A stretch of DNA of 64,000 nucleotides from Spongiibacter nanhainus. Lineage in GTDB: Bacteria > Pseudomonadota > Gammaproteobacteria > Pseudomonadales > Spongiibacteraceae. This document shows, in pieces, positions 20,965 to 31,324 of the stretch. How positions within the stretch are numbered: position 1 is the first letter of the stretch; every line of letters begins with the position of its first letter. A program made the translations under genes and the position numbers. The notes under the pieces are model-generated. The model worked only from the letters and a program-made list of their open reading frames with translations, made no database searches and had not been told where the DNA came from. The stretch spans positions 1 to 64,000 of the forward strand of contig NZ_CP066167.1 in NCBI RefSeq assembly GCF_016132545.1. Reading direction: 5' to 3'.

Positions 20965-21941
20965 GCGGCGCCAAAGCGGGTGCCGGGACTAAACTGCTCG
21001 GCCCGGGCATTGAGCAATTCGGCGGCGGTCATGGCGCGGCCGCCGGGCAATTGCAGTGAGCCCACCAGCAGGCTGTCTTCGCCGCAGGCAATGCGAATGC
21101 CGCTGCGGTCGGCGCTGATAATGGAGCCTGGCTCGGCGCCGTTGTTACCCGCCACCACCGAGGCGGCCCACAGTTTGACCCGGTCATCGCTGCCGGTCTG
21201 TTCATTATGGAGAGTGGTGTAGCACACCGGAAAGGGAATAAAGGCCCGCAGCCGGCGTTGAATGTCGGTGGCCGATTGCTGCCAGTCCACCAATGCCTCG
21301 GCCTTGTCGATTTTGGCGGCGTAGTTGCTCAGGGCGTCGTCCTGGACCTCGGGGGTCGCGGTGCCGGTAGCCAGTTGCTCCAGCGCTTGCAGTAATGCCG
21401 GCCCGCCCAACTCGGCGAGGCGGTCGTGGAGGTCGGCGGCGGTGTCGCTGTCGCCAATGGCGCAGCGTACCTTGACCAGCATATCGCCGGTATCCAGGCC
21501 CGCTGCCATTTGCATAATGGTCACGCCGGTTTCCGGGTCGCCGGCCTCAATGGCCCGCTGAATTGGCGCCGCCCCCCGCCAGCGGGGCAACAGCGAGGCG
21601 TGCACGTTGACGCAGCCAAGCCGGGGAATATCCAACACCGCCTGGGGCAGGATCAGCCCGTAGGCCACCACCGCCATCAGATCGGCGTTGAGCTCGGCTA
21701 AGGTTTGGCGTTCGGCCTCCTCGCGAAAATTCTGGGGTTGGTATACCGGCAGCCCGGCGGCCTCGGCGCAGCGTTTCACCTCGCTGGCGTGGAGTTTTTT
21801 GCCCCGCCCCGCTGGACGGTCGGGCTGGGTGTAGACCGCCACGATGTCGTGGCGACCGCTGTCGATCAGGGCTTGCAGGTGTTGAGCGGCAAAAGCCGGG
21901 GTGCCGGCAAAGATCAGCCGGAGGCGCGCAGGTGAAGCCAT
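20961..21941 (-). CDS. fmt: Methionyl-tRNA formyltransferase
   Basis: Fmt formylates initiator Met-tRNA. The 326-residue product has the N-terminal FAGTPAFAAQHL motif, the catalytic region NVHASLLPRWRGAAP near residue 110 and the C-terminal OB-like domain. It lies 3 bp downstream of def and overlaps rsmB by 4 bp, so def-fmt-rsmB is a tight unit linking formylation with deformylation. Confidence 0.96.
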   Translation of the reverse strand: MASPARLRLIFAGTPAFAAQHLQALIDSGRHDIVAVYTQPDRPAGRGKKLHASEVKRCAEAAGLPVYQPQNFREEAERQTLAELNADLMAVVAYGLILPQAVLDIPRLGCVNVHASLLPRWRGAAPIQRAIEAGDPETGVTIMQMAAGLDTGDMLVKVRCAIGDSDTAADLHDRLAELGGPALLQALEQLATGTATPEVQDDALSNYAAKIDKAEALVDWQQSATDIQRRLRAFIPFPVCYTTLHNEQTGSDDRVKLWAASVVAGNNGAEPGSIISADRSGIRIACGEDSLLVGSLQLPGGRAMTAAELLNARAEQFSPGTRFGAA

Positions 21942-21944
21942 GGA

Positions 21945-22460
21945 TCAGGCCCGCCGCTTGTGTTGTTTTTCCAGCTTGCTGCGGATGCGGTTGCGCTTCA
22001 GTGGCGAGATGTAGTCCACAAACAGCTTGCCCAGTAAATGGTCCCGCTCGTGCTGAATGCACACCGCCAGTAGTCCTTCCGGCTCCATTTCAAAGGCCTC
22101 GCCATTGCGGTCCAGTGCCTTCACGCGAATGTGGCGGGGGCGTTCGACGGTCTCGTAAAAGCCCGGAACCGACAGACAGCCCTCGTCGTACTGGTGAATT
22201 TCGTGGTCCAGCACGGTGATGTCGGGATTGATAAAGACCAGCGGTTCGCTGCGATCTTCGCTGACGTCGATCACCACAATCTGCTCGTGTACATCCACCT
22301 GGCTGGCGGCCAGGCCAATGCCCGGGGCGTCGTACATGGTCTCGAACATGTCGTCGATCAGCTGGCGCACCCGGTCGTCCACCTGCTCCACCGGCTTGGC
22401 GACCGTACGCAGGCGGGGGTCGGGAAACTCAAGAATATCCAGGATTGCCATATTACTCAC
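21945..22460 (-). CDS. def: Peptide deformylase
   Basis: Def removes the N-formyl group from nascent proteins. The 171-residue product has all three family motifs: [17 protein letters not shown] and HERDHLLG (HExxH metal site). It is the first gene of the minus-strand def-fmt-rsmB-trkA-trkH run and is divergent from the LysM gene; the 237-bp gap between them holds both promoters. Confidence 0.97.
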   Translation of the reverse strand: MSNMAILDILEFPDPRLRTVAKPVEQVDDRVRQLIDDMFETMYDAPGIGLAASQVDVHEQIVVIDVSEDRSEPLVFINPDITVLDHEIHQYDEGCLSVPGFYETVERPRHIRVKALDRNGEAFEMEPEGLLAVCIQHERDHLLGKLFVDYISPLKRNRIRSKLEKQHKRRA

Positions 22461-22697
22461 CGTGTTCGCTATCGGCCGATGCCGTAATTCTACGCATGGC
22501 GGTTATCATGTGATTACTGCAAAATGTCCCTTAAAGGGTTATAACAGCGATACATTCGCCTGTTTGCGTTAATCTTCTATAGTATAGCGAGATTATAACG
22601 TGGGCGCGTGATAAATGCCTGGCTGTAGTGGCCCCTCACCCAAAGAGTGTGGCGTGAGGTCAGCGAGTGCGCGGCGCGGTGAAATAAGGACAAAACT

Positions 22698-23729
22698 ATG
22701 AGAAAAATCCTGTTCGGGATTGCCCTTGGGCTGATAGCCGCTGTGGTTCAGGCGGGCGACGTGCTGTCATTAAAGGCGGGCCACCCCCAAACCTACGTGG
22801 TGAAAAAAGGCGATACCCTGTGGGACATCTCCGGCATGTTTCTGGATGACCCCTGGTTGTGGCCGGAGCTGTGGCACTACAACCCCCAGGTTGAAAACCC
22901 CCACCTGATCTACCCTGGCGATGTCCTCCACCTGGTTTGGCGGGACGGCAAACCGATGCTGGTGCGCAACCCCAAAGGCTCTGGCCCCAGTGGCGTGGTC
23001 AAGCTGACCCCGCAGATGCGCATCTCCGAGGCCAGCCAGGCGATCCCCGCCATCCCCCTGGATGTGGTGGCGCCCTTCCTGTCACGCAGCCGCGTGGTCT
23101 CTGAAGACGAGCTGGAAAACGCACCTTATGTCTTGGCTGGCCAGCGCGGCAACATCGTCGCCGGCGCCGGTGACTCAATACTGGGCCGTGGCGACTTTGG
23201 CGAACTGGAGAACTTTGGTATCTACCGCCGGGGCCAGGAATACCGCGACCCGGTCACTGGCGAGCGCCTGGGTATTGAAGCCATCGACATTGGCACCGTG
23301 CACCTGCTGGCCACCGAGGACGATGTCTCCACCCTGGCGGTGAACCGCAGCACCCAGGAAATCCGCCGCGCCGACCGCTTCTTGCCTCTGGAAGAGCGGC
23401 AGCTCACCGCCCGCTTTGAGCCCGATGCCCCGGACGAAGACGTGGCCGGCTTTATCATCGCCGTAGACGGCGGTGTGACTCAGATTGGTGGCATGGACGT
23501 GGTGACCCTTAACCTGGGTGAGCGCAATGGCATTGAAGCGGGCGACGTTTTGGCCATTTACAGCAGTGGCGTTGTGGTGCGGGATCCCGTTAAAGGTGAC
23601 CGGGTTAAAGCCCCCGATGTTCGCGCTGGCTTGCTGATGGTCTTCCGGGTATTTGAGAAGGTCAGCTACGGCCTGGTGCTGCAAGCAGAACAGGCTCTCA
23701 AAGTCGGCGATAAACTGCGTAACCCCTAA
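22698..23729 (+). CDS. Secreted LysM-domain protein
   Basis: The 343-residue product has a cleavable signal peptide (about 1-19, ending VVQAG) and a LysM domain at about 32-80 (TYVVKKGDTLWDISGMFL, with LIYPGDVLHLVW), predicting peptidoglycan binding in the periplasm. The remainder is a conserved domain of unknown function seen in the LysM protein next to dprA in Pseudomonas-like genomes. A ribosome site (aaggac) precedes the ATG. dprA follows after a GC-rich hairpin. Confidence 0.88.
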   Translation: MRKILFGIALGLIAAVVQAGDVLSLKAGHPQTYVVKKGDTLWDISGMFLDDPWLWPELWHYNPQVENPHLIYPGDVLHLVWRDGKPMLVRNPKGSGPSGVVKLTPQMRISEASQAIPAIPLDVVAPFLSRSRVVSEDELENAPYVLAGQRGNIVAGAGDSILGRGDFGELENFGIYRRGQEYRDPVTGERLGIEAIDIGTVHLLATEDDVSTLAVNRSTQEIRRADRFLPLEERQLTARFEPDAPDEDVAGFIIAVDGGVTQIGGMDVVTLNLGERNGIEAGDVLAIYSSGVVVRDPVKGDRVKAPDVRAGLLMVFRVFEKVSYGLVLQAEQALKVGDKLRNP

Positions 23730-23758
23730 TTTCAACACCCTGAACTTACAAGCCAATC

Positions 23759-23781
23759 GGGGCGGCCGGCAACGCCGCCCC
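23759..23781 (+). terminator. GC-rich hairpin between the LysM gene and dprA
   Basis: An 8-bp perfect stem (GGGGCGGC / GCCGCCCC) with a 7-nt loop sits 30 bp after the LysM gene stop. It lacks a T run, so it may attenuate transcription or protect mRNA rather than terminate. Confidence 0.45.
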
Positions 23782-23804
23782 ACCACACTGCAAGGACGCA
23801 TATT

Positions 23805-24884
23805 GTGGACAGCTCTGCCCTCGCCTGGTTGTGCCTGCAGCAACAGGCCGATATCCCCGCCCCACAGTGGCGCGCCCTGCACAGCGCGGTGACCGATCCC
23901 CGGGCGCTGAACTCACTCAGCCCTCAGCAACGCCAACTGCTCATGCTCGACAGCGCCACCCTGGATCGCTGGAGCCAGCTGGTGAGCGAGCACCAACTCA
24001 CCCGCTTTGGCACCTGGCTAGATGAGCTGGATTTGCAAGTGCTGTCGATTCACGATGCCGCCTACCCCGCCCTGTTAAAAGAGATCAGCGACCCGCCGGA
24101 GTTGCTGTTCTACCGAGGCCAACTGTCCACTCTGGATCGCCCCATGCTAGCCATGGTGGGCAGCCGCCGGCCCAGTCGCCGGGGTGCCGATGACGCCCGG
24201 GACTTTGCCGATATATTGGCCCGGGCCGGTATGGGCATTGCCAGCGGTATGGCATTGGGTATCGATGCCGCTGCCCATCGCGGTGCCCTGGCTGCCGAAG
24301 GTGCCACCGTGGCGGTGCTGGGGACCGGCGCCGATATCTGCTATCCCCGCAGTCATCGAGCCCTCTATGACGACATCGCCCAGCGGGGATTAATTCTCAG
24401 CGAACTGCCACCGGGCAGCCCGCCACTGCGCCACCACTTCCCCCGCCGCAATCGGCTGATCAGCGGCCTTAGTTTGGGCGTGCTGGTGGTGGAGGCGGCG
24501 ATTAAAAGTGGCTCGCTGATTACCGCCCGCCTGGCCCTGGAGCAAAACCGCGAGGTCTTCGCCCTGCCCGGCTCCATCCACAACCCCGCCAGCCGGGGCT
24601 GCAATGGCCTGATCCGTAGCGGCGCCAAGCTGGTGGAGTCCATCGACGATATTCTTGAGGAGCTGTCCGGCTGGACCGCCTACCAGCGCGGTGAGGCTGC
24701 GGAGGGAGCCGCCGAGTCCCCCGACTCCGCCATCTACCGGGCCCTGGGCTATGAGCCAATGCCGGTGGATGCCCTGGCCGGGCAATGCCAGCTGCCCATT
24801 GCGCAATTATTGGCGGAGCTGGCTGAACTGGAGTTGGAAGGCTGGGTCGAACAGCAGGCCAGTGGATGGCAGCGCCGGCGCTGA
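23805..24884 (+). CDS. dprA: DNA-processing protein DprA (natural transformation)
   Basis: DprA binds incoming single-stranded DNA and loads RecA during transformation. The start is GTG. The 359-residue product has an N-terminal helical region, the Rossmann-like core with GSRRPSRRG, GIASGMALGIDAAAHRGAL and FPRRNRLISGLS, and a C-terminal winged-helix-like region (about 290-355). It opens a plus-strand series with tsaC, hemF and aroE. Presence of dprA alone does not show competence. Confidence 0.94.
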   Translation: MDSSALAWLCLQQQADIPAPQWRALHSAVTDPRALNSLSPQQRQLLMLDSATLDRWSQLVSEHQLTRFGTWLDELDLQVLSIHDAAYPALLKEISDPPELLFYRGQLSTLDRPMLAMVGSRRPSRRGADDARDFADILARAGMGIASGMALGIDAAAHRGALAAEGATVAVLGTGADICYPRSHRALYDDIAQRGLILSELPPGSPPLRHHFPRRNRLISGLSLGVLVVEAAIKSGSLITARLALEQNREVFALPGSIHNPASRGCNGLIRSGAKLVESIDDILEELSGWTAYQRGEAAEGAAESPDSAIYRALGYEPMPVDALAGQCQLPIAQLLAELAELELEGWVEQQASGWQRRR

Positions 24885-24930
24885 CACACTGGTATACTTG
24901 CGCCACTTTTTATCAGTGCTGACGGTGTTT

Positions 24931-26471
<1,541 letters not shown>

Positions 26472-26553
26472 GTATCACTGGCACAGGCCCGATAATTGCT
26501 TACGCCGTGGCCACCAAGCAGCAAAGAACCGGATAAACACAACAAGCGGGACC

Positions 26554-27387
26554 ATGGATAAAATCGATCAGTACGCGGTGTTTGGCAACCCGATAAAGCA
26601 CAGCAAATCGCCCCAAATTCATACCGCCTTTGCCGAGCAAACCGGCCAGGCGCTGCACTATCGTGCCCACAAGGTGGAGGTGGGTCGCTTTGCCGATGCC
26701 GCCGCCCAGTTTTTTAAGAACGGCGGCAAAGGCCTTAATATCACCGTGCCCTTCAAGCTGGACGCCTACGACTTTGCCGACGAGCTCAGCGGTCGCGCCC
26801 GCCGCGCCGGGGCAGTCAACACCCTGGCATTGGGTGACGACCAGCGCATATACGGCGACAACACTGACGGCGTGGGCATGGTGCGGGACATCAAAGACAA
26901 CCTGGGCTGGGAAGTCCACAATCGGCGCATTCTTATCCTCGGTGCCGGCGGCGCGGTGCGGGGCATCCTCGGTCCCCTGCTCAAACAGGCCCCTACCCAA
27001 GTTACCATTGCCAACCGCACCGCCGAAAAAGCCCAAACCCTGGCCGAGATGTTTGCCGAGCGAGGCGAGGTCCAGGGCGGCGGCTTTGACGGCTTGGCGG
27101 GTCGCCAGTTCGACTTGATCATCAACGGCACCAGCGCCAGCATGAGCGGCGATCTGCCCCCCCTGCCCAGCCAGTTGCTCAGCAATGAGGGCTGCGCTTA
27201 CGATATGATGTACGGCGCCGAGCCCACCCCCTTTATGCGTTGGGCCGCGGCGGAAACGGCCTGGGCGGTCTCCGATGGCCTGGGCATGCTGGTGGAGCAG
27301 GCGGCGGAGTCGTTCTGCATTTGGCGGGGCGTGCGCCCCGACACCAAGCCCGTTATCGACATGATTCGACAATCTCTTTCGGCATAA
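26554..27387 (+). CDS. aroE: Shikimate dehydrogenase (NADP+)
   Basis: AroE reduces 3-dehydroshikimate to shikimate in aromatic amino-acid synthesis. The 277-residue product has the substrate-binding NPIKHSKSP and NITVPFK motifs (catalytic Lys in the latter), DNTDGVGMV, and the NADP-binding GAGGAVRGIL with the NRTAEKA segment. A 116-bp gap separates it from hemF; the exchanger gene begins 26 bp downstream. Confidence 0.96.
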   Translation: MDKIDQYAVFGNPIKHSKSPQIHTAFAEQTGQALHYRAHKVEVGRFADAAAQFFKNGGKGLNITVPFKLDAYDFADELSGRARRAGAVNTLALGDDQRIYGDNTDGVGMVRDIKDNLGWEVHNRRILILGAGGAVRGILGPLLKQAPTQVTIANRTAEKAQTLAEMFAERGEVQGGGFDGLAGRQFDLIINGTSASMSGDLPPLPSQLLSNEGCAYDMMYGAEPTPFMRWAAAETAWAVSDGLGMLVEQAAESFCIWRGVRPDTKPVIDMIRQSLSA

Positions 27388-27413
27388 ACGCCGAATTTCG
27401 CGGAATTTACTTT

Positions 27414-28391
27414 ATGTTACTGAGCTTAGCGGCGGTTCTCGTCGGCGTAGTAGTGCTGGTTTGGAGTGCTGACAAGTTTATTCTCGGCGCCTCTGGCACC
27501 GCGTCCATCCTGGGCGTCTCCACCCTGGTGGTGGGCATCTTGGTGGTGGGCATCGGCACCTCGGCGCCGGAGATGCTGGTCTCTGCCATCGCCGCGCTAG
27601 ATGGCCAATCGGGTCTGTCGGTGGGTAACGCCCTGGGCTCCAATATCACCAATATCGGTCTGATTCTGGGCATCACCGCGCTGCTGATTCCCCTGAGCGT
27701 GCAGTCCAAACTGATCACCCGGGAAATCCCCCTGCTCCTCCTTATTATGATCGCCGGCTACATCCTGGTCTCTGACGGTGTGCTGGACGTGCTGGACGGC
27801 GTGATGCTGCTGGTGGGCTTTGGTCTCGTTGTGCTGCGGCAACTGTGGGAGGCCAAGCACAGCCGCGGCGACATTCTGGAGAAAGAGCTGGAAAAGGAAA
27901 TCCCCAAAGACATCACCCTCAAGGCCGCGCTGGGCTGGTTGGTATTGGGGCTGATCTTGCTGGTGGCCTCCGCCCGTTTGCTGGTGTGGGGCGCCGTGGA
28001 GCTGGCGCTGTTGTTTGGCGTGAGCGATCTGGTAGTGGGCCTGACGGTGGTGGCCATCGGCACCAGCCTGCCGGAGCTGGCCGCCTCGGTAGCGGCCGCT
28101 CGCAAAAACGAGCACGACATCGCCATTGGCAACGTCATCGGCTCCAACATGTTTAACCTGCTGGGCGTTATGGCCCTGCCCGGCGTGCTTTCCCCCGGTG
28201 CCATCGATATCGGTGTGGTTAACCGGGACTACCCGCTGATGCTGGCCATGACTGTGCTGTTCTTTATCGTCGCCTGTTTGCCCAAAGGCAACGGCCGCAT
28301 CACCCGCGTCGAGGGCGGCGTATTGCTGGCCATCTATTTCGCCTACACCGCCTACCTGCTGGTGGATACGGGCGCCATCGGCGGCGCCTGA
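27414..28391 (+). CDS. Calcium/sodium antiporter (CaCA family, YrbG-like)
   Basis: The frame opens at 27240 inside aroE, but the ATG at 27414 gives a 325-residue integral membrane protein whose first helix starts at once (MLLSLAAVLVGVVVLVW). It has two homologous halves, each with the exchanger signature: GIGTSAPEML near residue 45 and AIGTSLPELAAS near residue 220, and about ten transmembrane segments. Family members exchange Ca2+ (or another cation) for Na+ across the inner membrane. It is followed by a hairpin. Confidence 0.9.
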   Translation: MLLSLAAVLVGVVVLVWSADKFILGASGTASILGVSTLVVGILVVGIGTSAPEMLVSAIAALDGQSGLSVGNALGSNITNIGLILGITALLIPLSVQSKLITREIPLLLLIMIAGYILVSDGVLDVLDGVMLLVGFGLVVLRQLWEAKHSRGDILEKELEKEIPKDITLKAALGWLVLGLILLVASARLLVWGAVELALLFGVSDLVVGLTVVAIGTSLPELAASVAAARKNEHDIAIGNVIGSNMFNLLGVMALPGVLSPGAIDIGVVNRDYPLMLAMTVLFFIVACLPKGNGRITRVEGGVLLAIYFAYTAYLLVDTGAIGGA

Positions 28392-28415
28392 CACGCTCTG
28401 AACGCCTGAAATTAA

Positions 28416-28439
28416 CCCCGCGATAAATCCATCGCGGGG
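28416..28439 (+). terminator. Hairpin after the cation exchanger gene
   Basis: A 9-bp perfect stem (CCCCGCGAT / ATCGCGGGG) with a 6-nt loop starts 25 bp after the stop. Only a short T pair follows, so termination strength is uncertain. Confidence 0.6.
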
Positions 28440-28512
28440 CACCTTCCGTACCCTCTGGTTCAGCCGGTCAATACCGGCGACTACAACGATAACCGAGCGG
28501 AAGGGTCCTACC

Positions 28513-29289
28513 ATGAACAAAGCACTCCCAATACTGGCGTCACTGGCGATGATCAGCGTACCGGCCAGCGCACTGGAAGACTGGAGCGGTCGCTACTACG
28601 GCCTGAGTCTGGGCGCCGGCTTTAATACCGGCGACGACGGCAAACTCAAATTCAAACGGGCCGACGGCTCCGACAACAGCGATGCCATCGACAACGCCTT
28701 TGGCAACAACTTCGAGGGCAAATTCGAGGCCGGCGCGGTGCTGGGCGGCGAGCTGGGCATGCGCATGCAAAGCAACGAATGGGTGTATGGCGGCGCCGTG
28801 ACCCTGAGCATGGCGGACATCGCCCAAGAGCAAAGCGCGTTTTCTGCCACACCGGCCACCTATGTGGAGCGCCGGGAGGTCAACGCCCTGGCCACACTGG
28901 TAGGTCAAATCGGCTACGCCAGTGAGTTGCCCATCCTCCCCTACTTCACCCTGGGCCTGGCCTACGGCGATGTCGACTACAGTTGGGAAGGTAACTCCGG
29001 CGCCTTTCGCGGCAGCAAAGGTGACGACGGCGACGGCCTGGGCTACACCGCCGGCATCGGCGTGGAGTTTAAGGTCACATCCACCATGACCGCCGCCTTC
29101 GACTACCGCTACATCAACGTCGGCGACGCCGACTTCAAAACCAACTTCAGCGGCGAGCAAGACCTGCTGGGCAACAACGGCGCCTTCAATGCCTTTGGCA
29201 ATGCCGCCTCCGGTGGCACCAACGCCCAGGGCACGGATGACGATTTTGATTTTCAGATCATGCGGGCGTCATTGCGGTATTGGTTCTAA
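28513..29289 (+). CDS. Outer-membrane beta-barrel protein
   Basis: The 258-residue product has a signal peptide (about 1-20, ending PASA), a repeating pattern of alternating hydrophobic/aromatic strands typical of an 8-stranded OmpA/OmpW-like barrel (for example YYGLSLGAGF near the start and FTLGLAYGDVDY in the middle), and a C-terminal terminal Phe (ASLRYWF), the usual signal for Bam-dependent insertion. No specific ligand can be inferred. A strong terminator follows. Confidence 0.82.
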   Translation: MNKALPILASLAMISVPASALEDWSGRYYGLSLGAGFNTGDDGKLKFKRADGSDNSDAIDNAFGNNFEGKFEAGAVLGGELGMRMQSNEWVYGGAVTLSMADIAQEQSAFSATPATYVERREVNALATLVGQIGYASELPILPYFTLGLAYGDVDYSWEGNSGAFRGSKGDDGDGLGYTAGIGVEFKVTSTMTAAFDYRYINVGDADFKTNFSGEQDLLGNNGAFNAFGNAASGGTNAQGTDDDFDFQIMRASLRYWF

Positions 29290-29301
29290 GCCTACTTCGT
29301 T

Positions 29302-29326
29302 AGCCCAGCGTTGCGCTGGGCTTTGC
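29302..29326 (+). terminator. Terminator after the outer-membrane protein gene
   Basis: A 9-bp perfect stem (AGCCCAGCG / CGCTGGGCT) with a TTG loop is followed by TTGCTTA. It separates the GC-rich core genes from the AT-richer lipoprotein island. Confidence 0.85.
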
Positions 29327-29449
29327 TTATTCTTAGCAATCAAAAAGCGAAAGAACTGAAAGATTCGCCCTTGCACTGCTTAGTAAGCCTGCCTAAAATA
29401 AAGCTGGGATTTTAATAAATATCACAAAAGCAACTTAAGGACGAGGTTT

Positions 29450-29848
29450 ATGAAAAGGTTAGTTACCTTCTGCTTTGCACTTCTGTTGGCTGCATGCGCG
29501 GCCTCATCCCATCAAGCTGATATAAACAGCGAGTCATCAGAAAAGCTAACAGTCGGGAAAGTTCAACGCGAAATCAAGGTAGGGATGACTTCTGCAGAGG
29601 TTGTTGAAATTCTCGGCTCGCCAAATATGGTGTCGACGGATGAGTTGCGGCGCGAAGTTTGGGTATACGACAAAGTGGCGACCGAAACGGCTTATTCAAA
29701 AAGCGAAGGTGGCGTCTGGCTACTAGTTCTTGGTGCATCTAAAAGTGCTGGCGCCCGCTCTCAATCCCAAAAAACACTGACTATCATAGTCAAATTCGAT
29801 GAAAATAGTCGTGTCAGAGATTTTGCTTACCACTCCTCAAAATTTTAA
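29450..29848 (+). CDS. Small lipoprotein with BamE/SmpA-like domain
   Basis: The 132-residue product has a lipoprotein signal (lipobox LAAC at about residue 13-16) and then a segment resembling the BamE/SmpA-OmlA fold: EIKVGMTSAEVVEILGSP followed by REVWVYD. BamE itself is a component of the outer-membrane barrel assembly complex; this protein is a divergent relative and need not act there. The gene opens a plus-strand series of small lipoprotein genes; the next begins 12 bp downstream. Confidence 0.7.
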   Translation: MKRLVTFCFALLLAACAASSHQADINSESSEKLTVGKVQREIKVGMTSAEVVEILGSPNMVSTDELRREVWVYDKVATETAYSKSEGGVWLLVLGASKSAGARSQSQKTLTIIVKFDENSRVRDFAYHSSKF

Positions 29849-29860
29849 AAGGATTTAAAA

Positions 29861-30412
29861 ATGAAACTTAAACTTCCTGGAGCGCCAATAGCTCTAGCGG
29901 CTTCGCTTGCCTTTATTTTAAGTGGTTGTGCCGGTGTTCCTCAAGGCGCGTTAGCGCTCAGTCAGGAATCTCTGGAAACTAGACAGCTTCAATCCAAGAA
30001 ATACGAAGGCATAAACGAGGAAAGAATTCTTTCGGCGTCAGCTGGCGTGCTCCAAGATATGGGATTTACACTCGTTGAGTCAGAAACATCACTCGGCGTT
30101 ATTATCGGTAATAAAGATAGAAGCGCTGTAAGCGCTGGTCAGATAGCCCTAGTTTTTCTAGCGGCTTTGGGAGGCGCAAATGCAGCGTACGACAAGGACC
30201 AGAAAATCATTGCATCATTAGTTACCCGTCCAGCTAGGGGCAGTGAAGGTCAATTGATAGCAGACACTTATGTCGCACGAGTAACGTTCGCTCGTAGTGT
30301 TACCAATTCCCACAATATTATTAGGTACGAATCACTTGAAGCCCCGGAGCTTTACCAAGATTTTTTTGAAAAGTTGTCGAAATCAGTTTTCTTAGAAGGA
30401 GCTAACATCTGA
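29861..30412 (+). CDS. Small lipoprotein, unknown function (paralogue A)
   Basis: The 183-residue product has a lipobox LSGC (about residues 20-23). After an extended linker it has a globular domain: LQDMGFTLVESETSLGVIIG, a hydrophobic insert (IALVFLAALGGANAAY) and a C-terminal segment ending YQDFFEKLSKSVFLE. The following gene encodes a shorter relative without the insert. The stop codon overlaps the next start by one base (TGATG), so the two are probably translated together. Function is not recognised. Confidence 0.7.
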   Translation: MKLKLPGAPIALAASLAFILSGCAGVPQGALALSQESLETRQLQSKKYEGINEERILSASAGVLQDMGFTLVESETSLGVIIGNKDRSAVSAGQIALVFLAALGGANAAYDKDQKIIASLVTRPARGSEGQLIADTYVARVTFARSVTNSHNIIRYESLEAPELYQDFFEKLSKSVFLEGANI

Positions 30413-30828
30413 TGATCAAAATATTCATGGCGGTGCTGCTAAGCAGCATGGTTTTCATTACTGGTTGCGCGAACACAACTAATACTGTTTTGGATGCTGA
30501 CCAAAGCCAGGTGCAATTGCGCAGTATACAAACCCGGTCTTTTGATACCCAGGATAAGAAAAAAACAATGCGAGCTGTAATCGCCACTCTTCAAGATTTG
30601 GGGTTTGTACTAGACAAAGCTGATGAAATGCTTGGTACGGTCAGCGGAACCAAAATGAAGGGTTACACAATAAAAATGACCGTCTCTGTTCGCTCAAGAG
30701 GCGAAAAAATGATGGTGAGAGCGAATGCTCAGTACGGTCAAAAGCCAATTACTGACCCTATCCCTTACCAGGATTTTTTTAACTCACTTAGCAAAGCGAT
30801 GTTCTTGCAAGCAAACAGCGTTGATTAA
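30412..30828 (+). CDS. Small lipoprotein, unknown function (paralogue B)
   Basis: The 138-residue product has a lipobox ITGC at about residues 16-19. Its core (LQDLGFVLDKADEMLGTVSG) and end (YQDFFNSLSKAMFLQ) match paralogue A, indicating an old tandem duplication. The start overlaps the upstream stop (TGATG). The gene ends just before the first 381-bp repeat. Confidence 0.7.
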   Translation: MIKIFMAVLLSSMVFITGCANTTNTVLDADQSQVQLRSIQTRSFDTQDKKKTMRAVIATLQDLGFVLDKADEMLGTVSGTKMKGYTIKMTVSVRSRGEKMMVRANAQYGQKPITDPIPYQDFFNSLSKAMFLQANSVD

Positions 30829-30842
30829 TACCCGGCCTACTT

Positions 30843-31223
30843 AATTCCGACGCCAACGATGATTCCGGCAAAGGAAACAAATAGTTTTTAGTGTTCTTAG
30901 CAGAGAACCCGCACTTTAAATGCGATGCCGCCGGCTTAGATCGGCGGCACTCTGTTTGCCCAGGGTTGGGCCCGCTCCAGTTGCCCGGCCAGTTGGAACA
31001 GCCGCCCTTCGCTGCCGTGGGGCGCCACAAACTGCACCCCTAGTGGCAGACCACTCTCACACCAATGCAAAGGCACGCTCATTGCCGGCACGCCGGTGAG
31101 GTTGGCCAACTGGGTATAGGGCACCCACTGTAAATTTTCCTGCACCATTTTTTCTACAATGCCGCTTTTAAGCATGGCTTTGGACAGGCCCAGTTTGATA
31201 AGTAACAGGGCGATTCTCTCTTG
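30843..31223. repeat. 381-bp direct repeat, copy A
   Basis: This block aligns without gaps to 32561-32941 (constant offset 1718 bp), with about 18 differences by my count (about 95% identity). It carries the last codons and stop of a small lipoprotein gene (DDSGKGNK-stop) and, convergent to it, the C-terminal part of an amidase gene. All three changes in the DDSGKGNK codons are synonymous, as are most changes in the amidase part. Confidence 0.9.
30936..31223 (-). pseudogene. Amidase 3' fragment (C-terminal remnant)
   Basis: This minus-strand frame encodes about the last 95 residues of the amidase at 32654-34138, with three amino-acid differences. It lacks the catalytic Lys-Ser-Ser region and any start context, and its upstream homology stops abruptly at 31223. 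It is a truncated copy, not a functional enzyme. The mostly synonymous divergence suggests it diverged while part of an intact gene, for example in a related genome before recombination (inference). Confidence 0.85.
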
Positions 31224-31324
31224 GGGAAATATGGGGACAGTTTACTAAATTAACGTTATGCCATTTTCGAAAAATAGCAAGAAGTCGCGTATTTCTTGCG
31301 CCGCTAATTGAAAAGGAATTCAAA

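Noticed and set aside
29450-29848. True BamE
   Set aside because: The gene lies in an AT-rich accessory island, not next to fur or recN as bamE usually does, and similarity is confined to a short motif; only BamE-like is supported.
30936-31223. A second functional amidase
   Set aside because: Only the C-terminal 95 residues remain, without the catalytic Lys-Ser-Ser residues.
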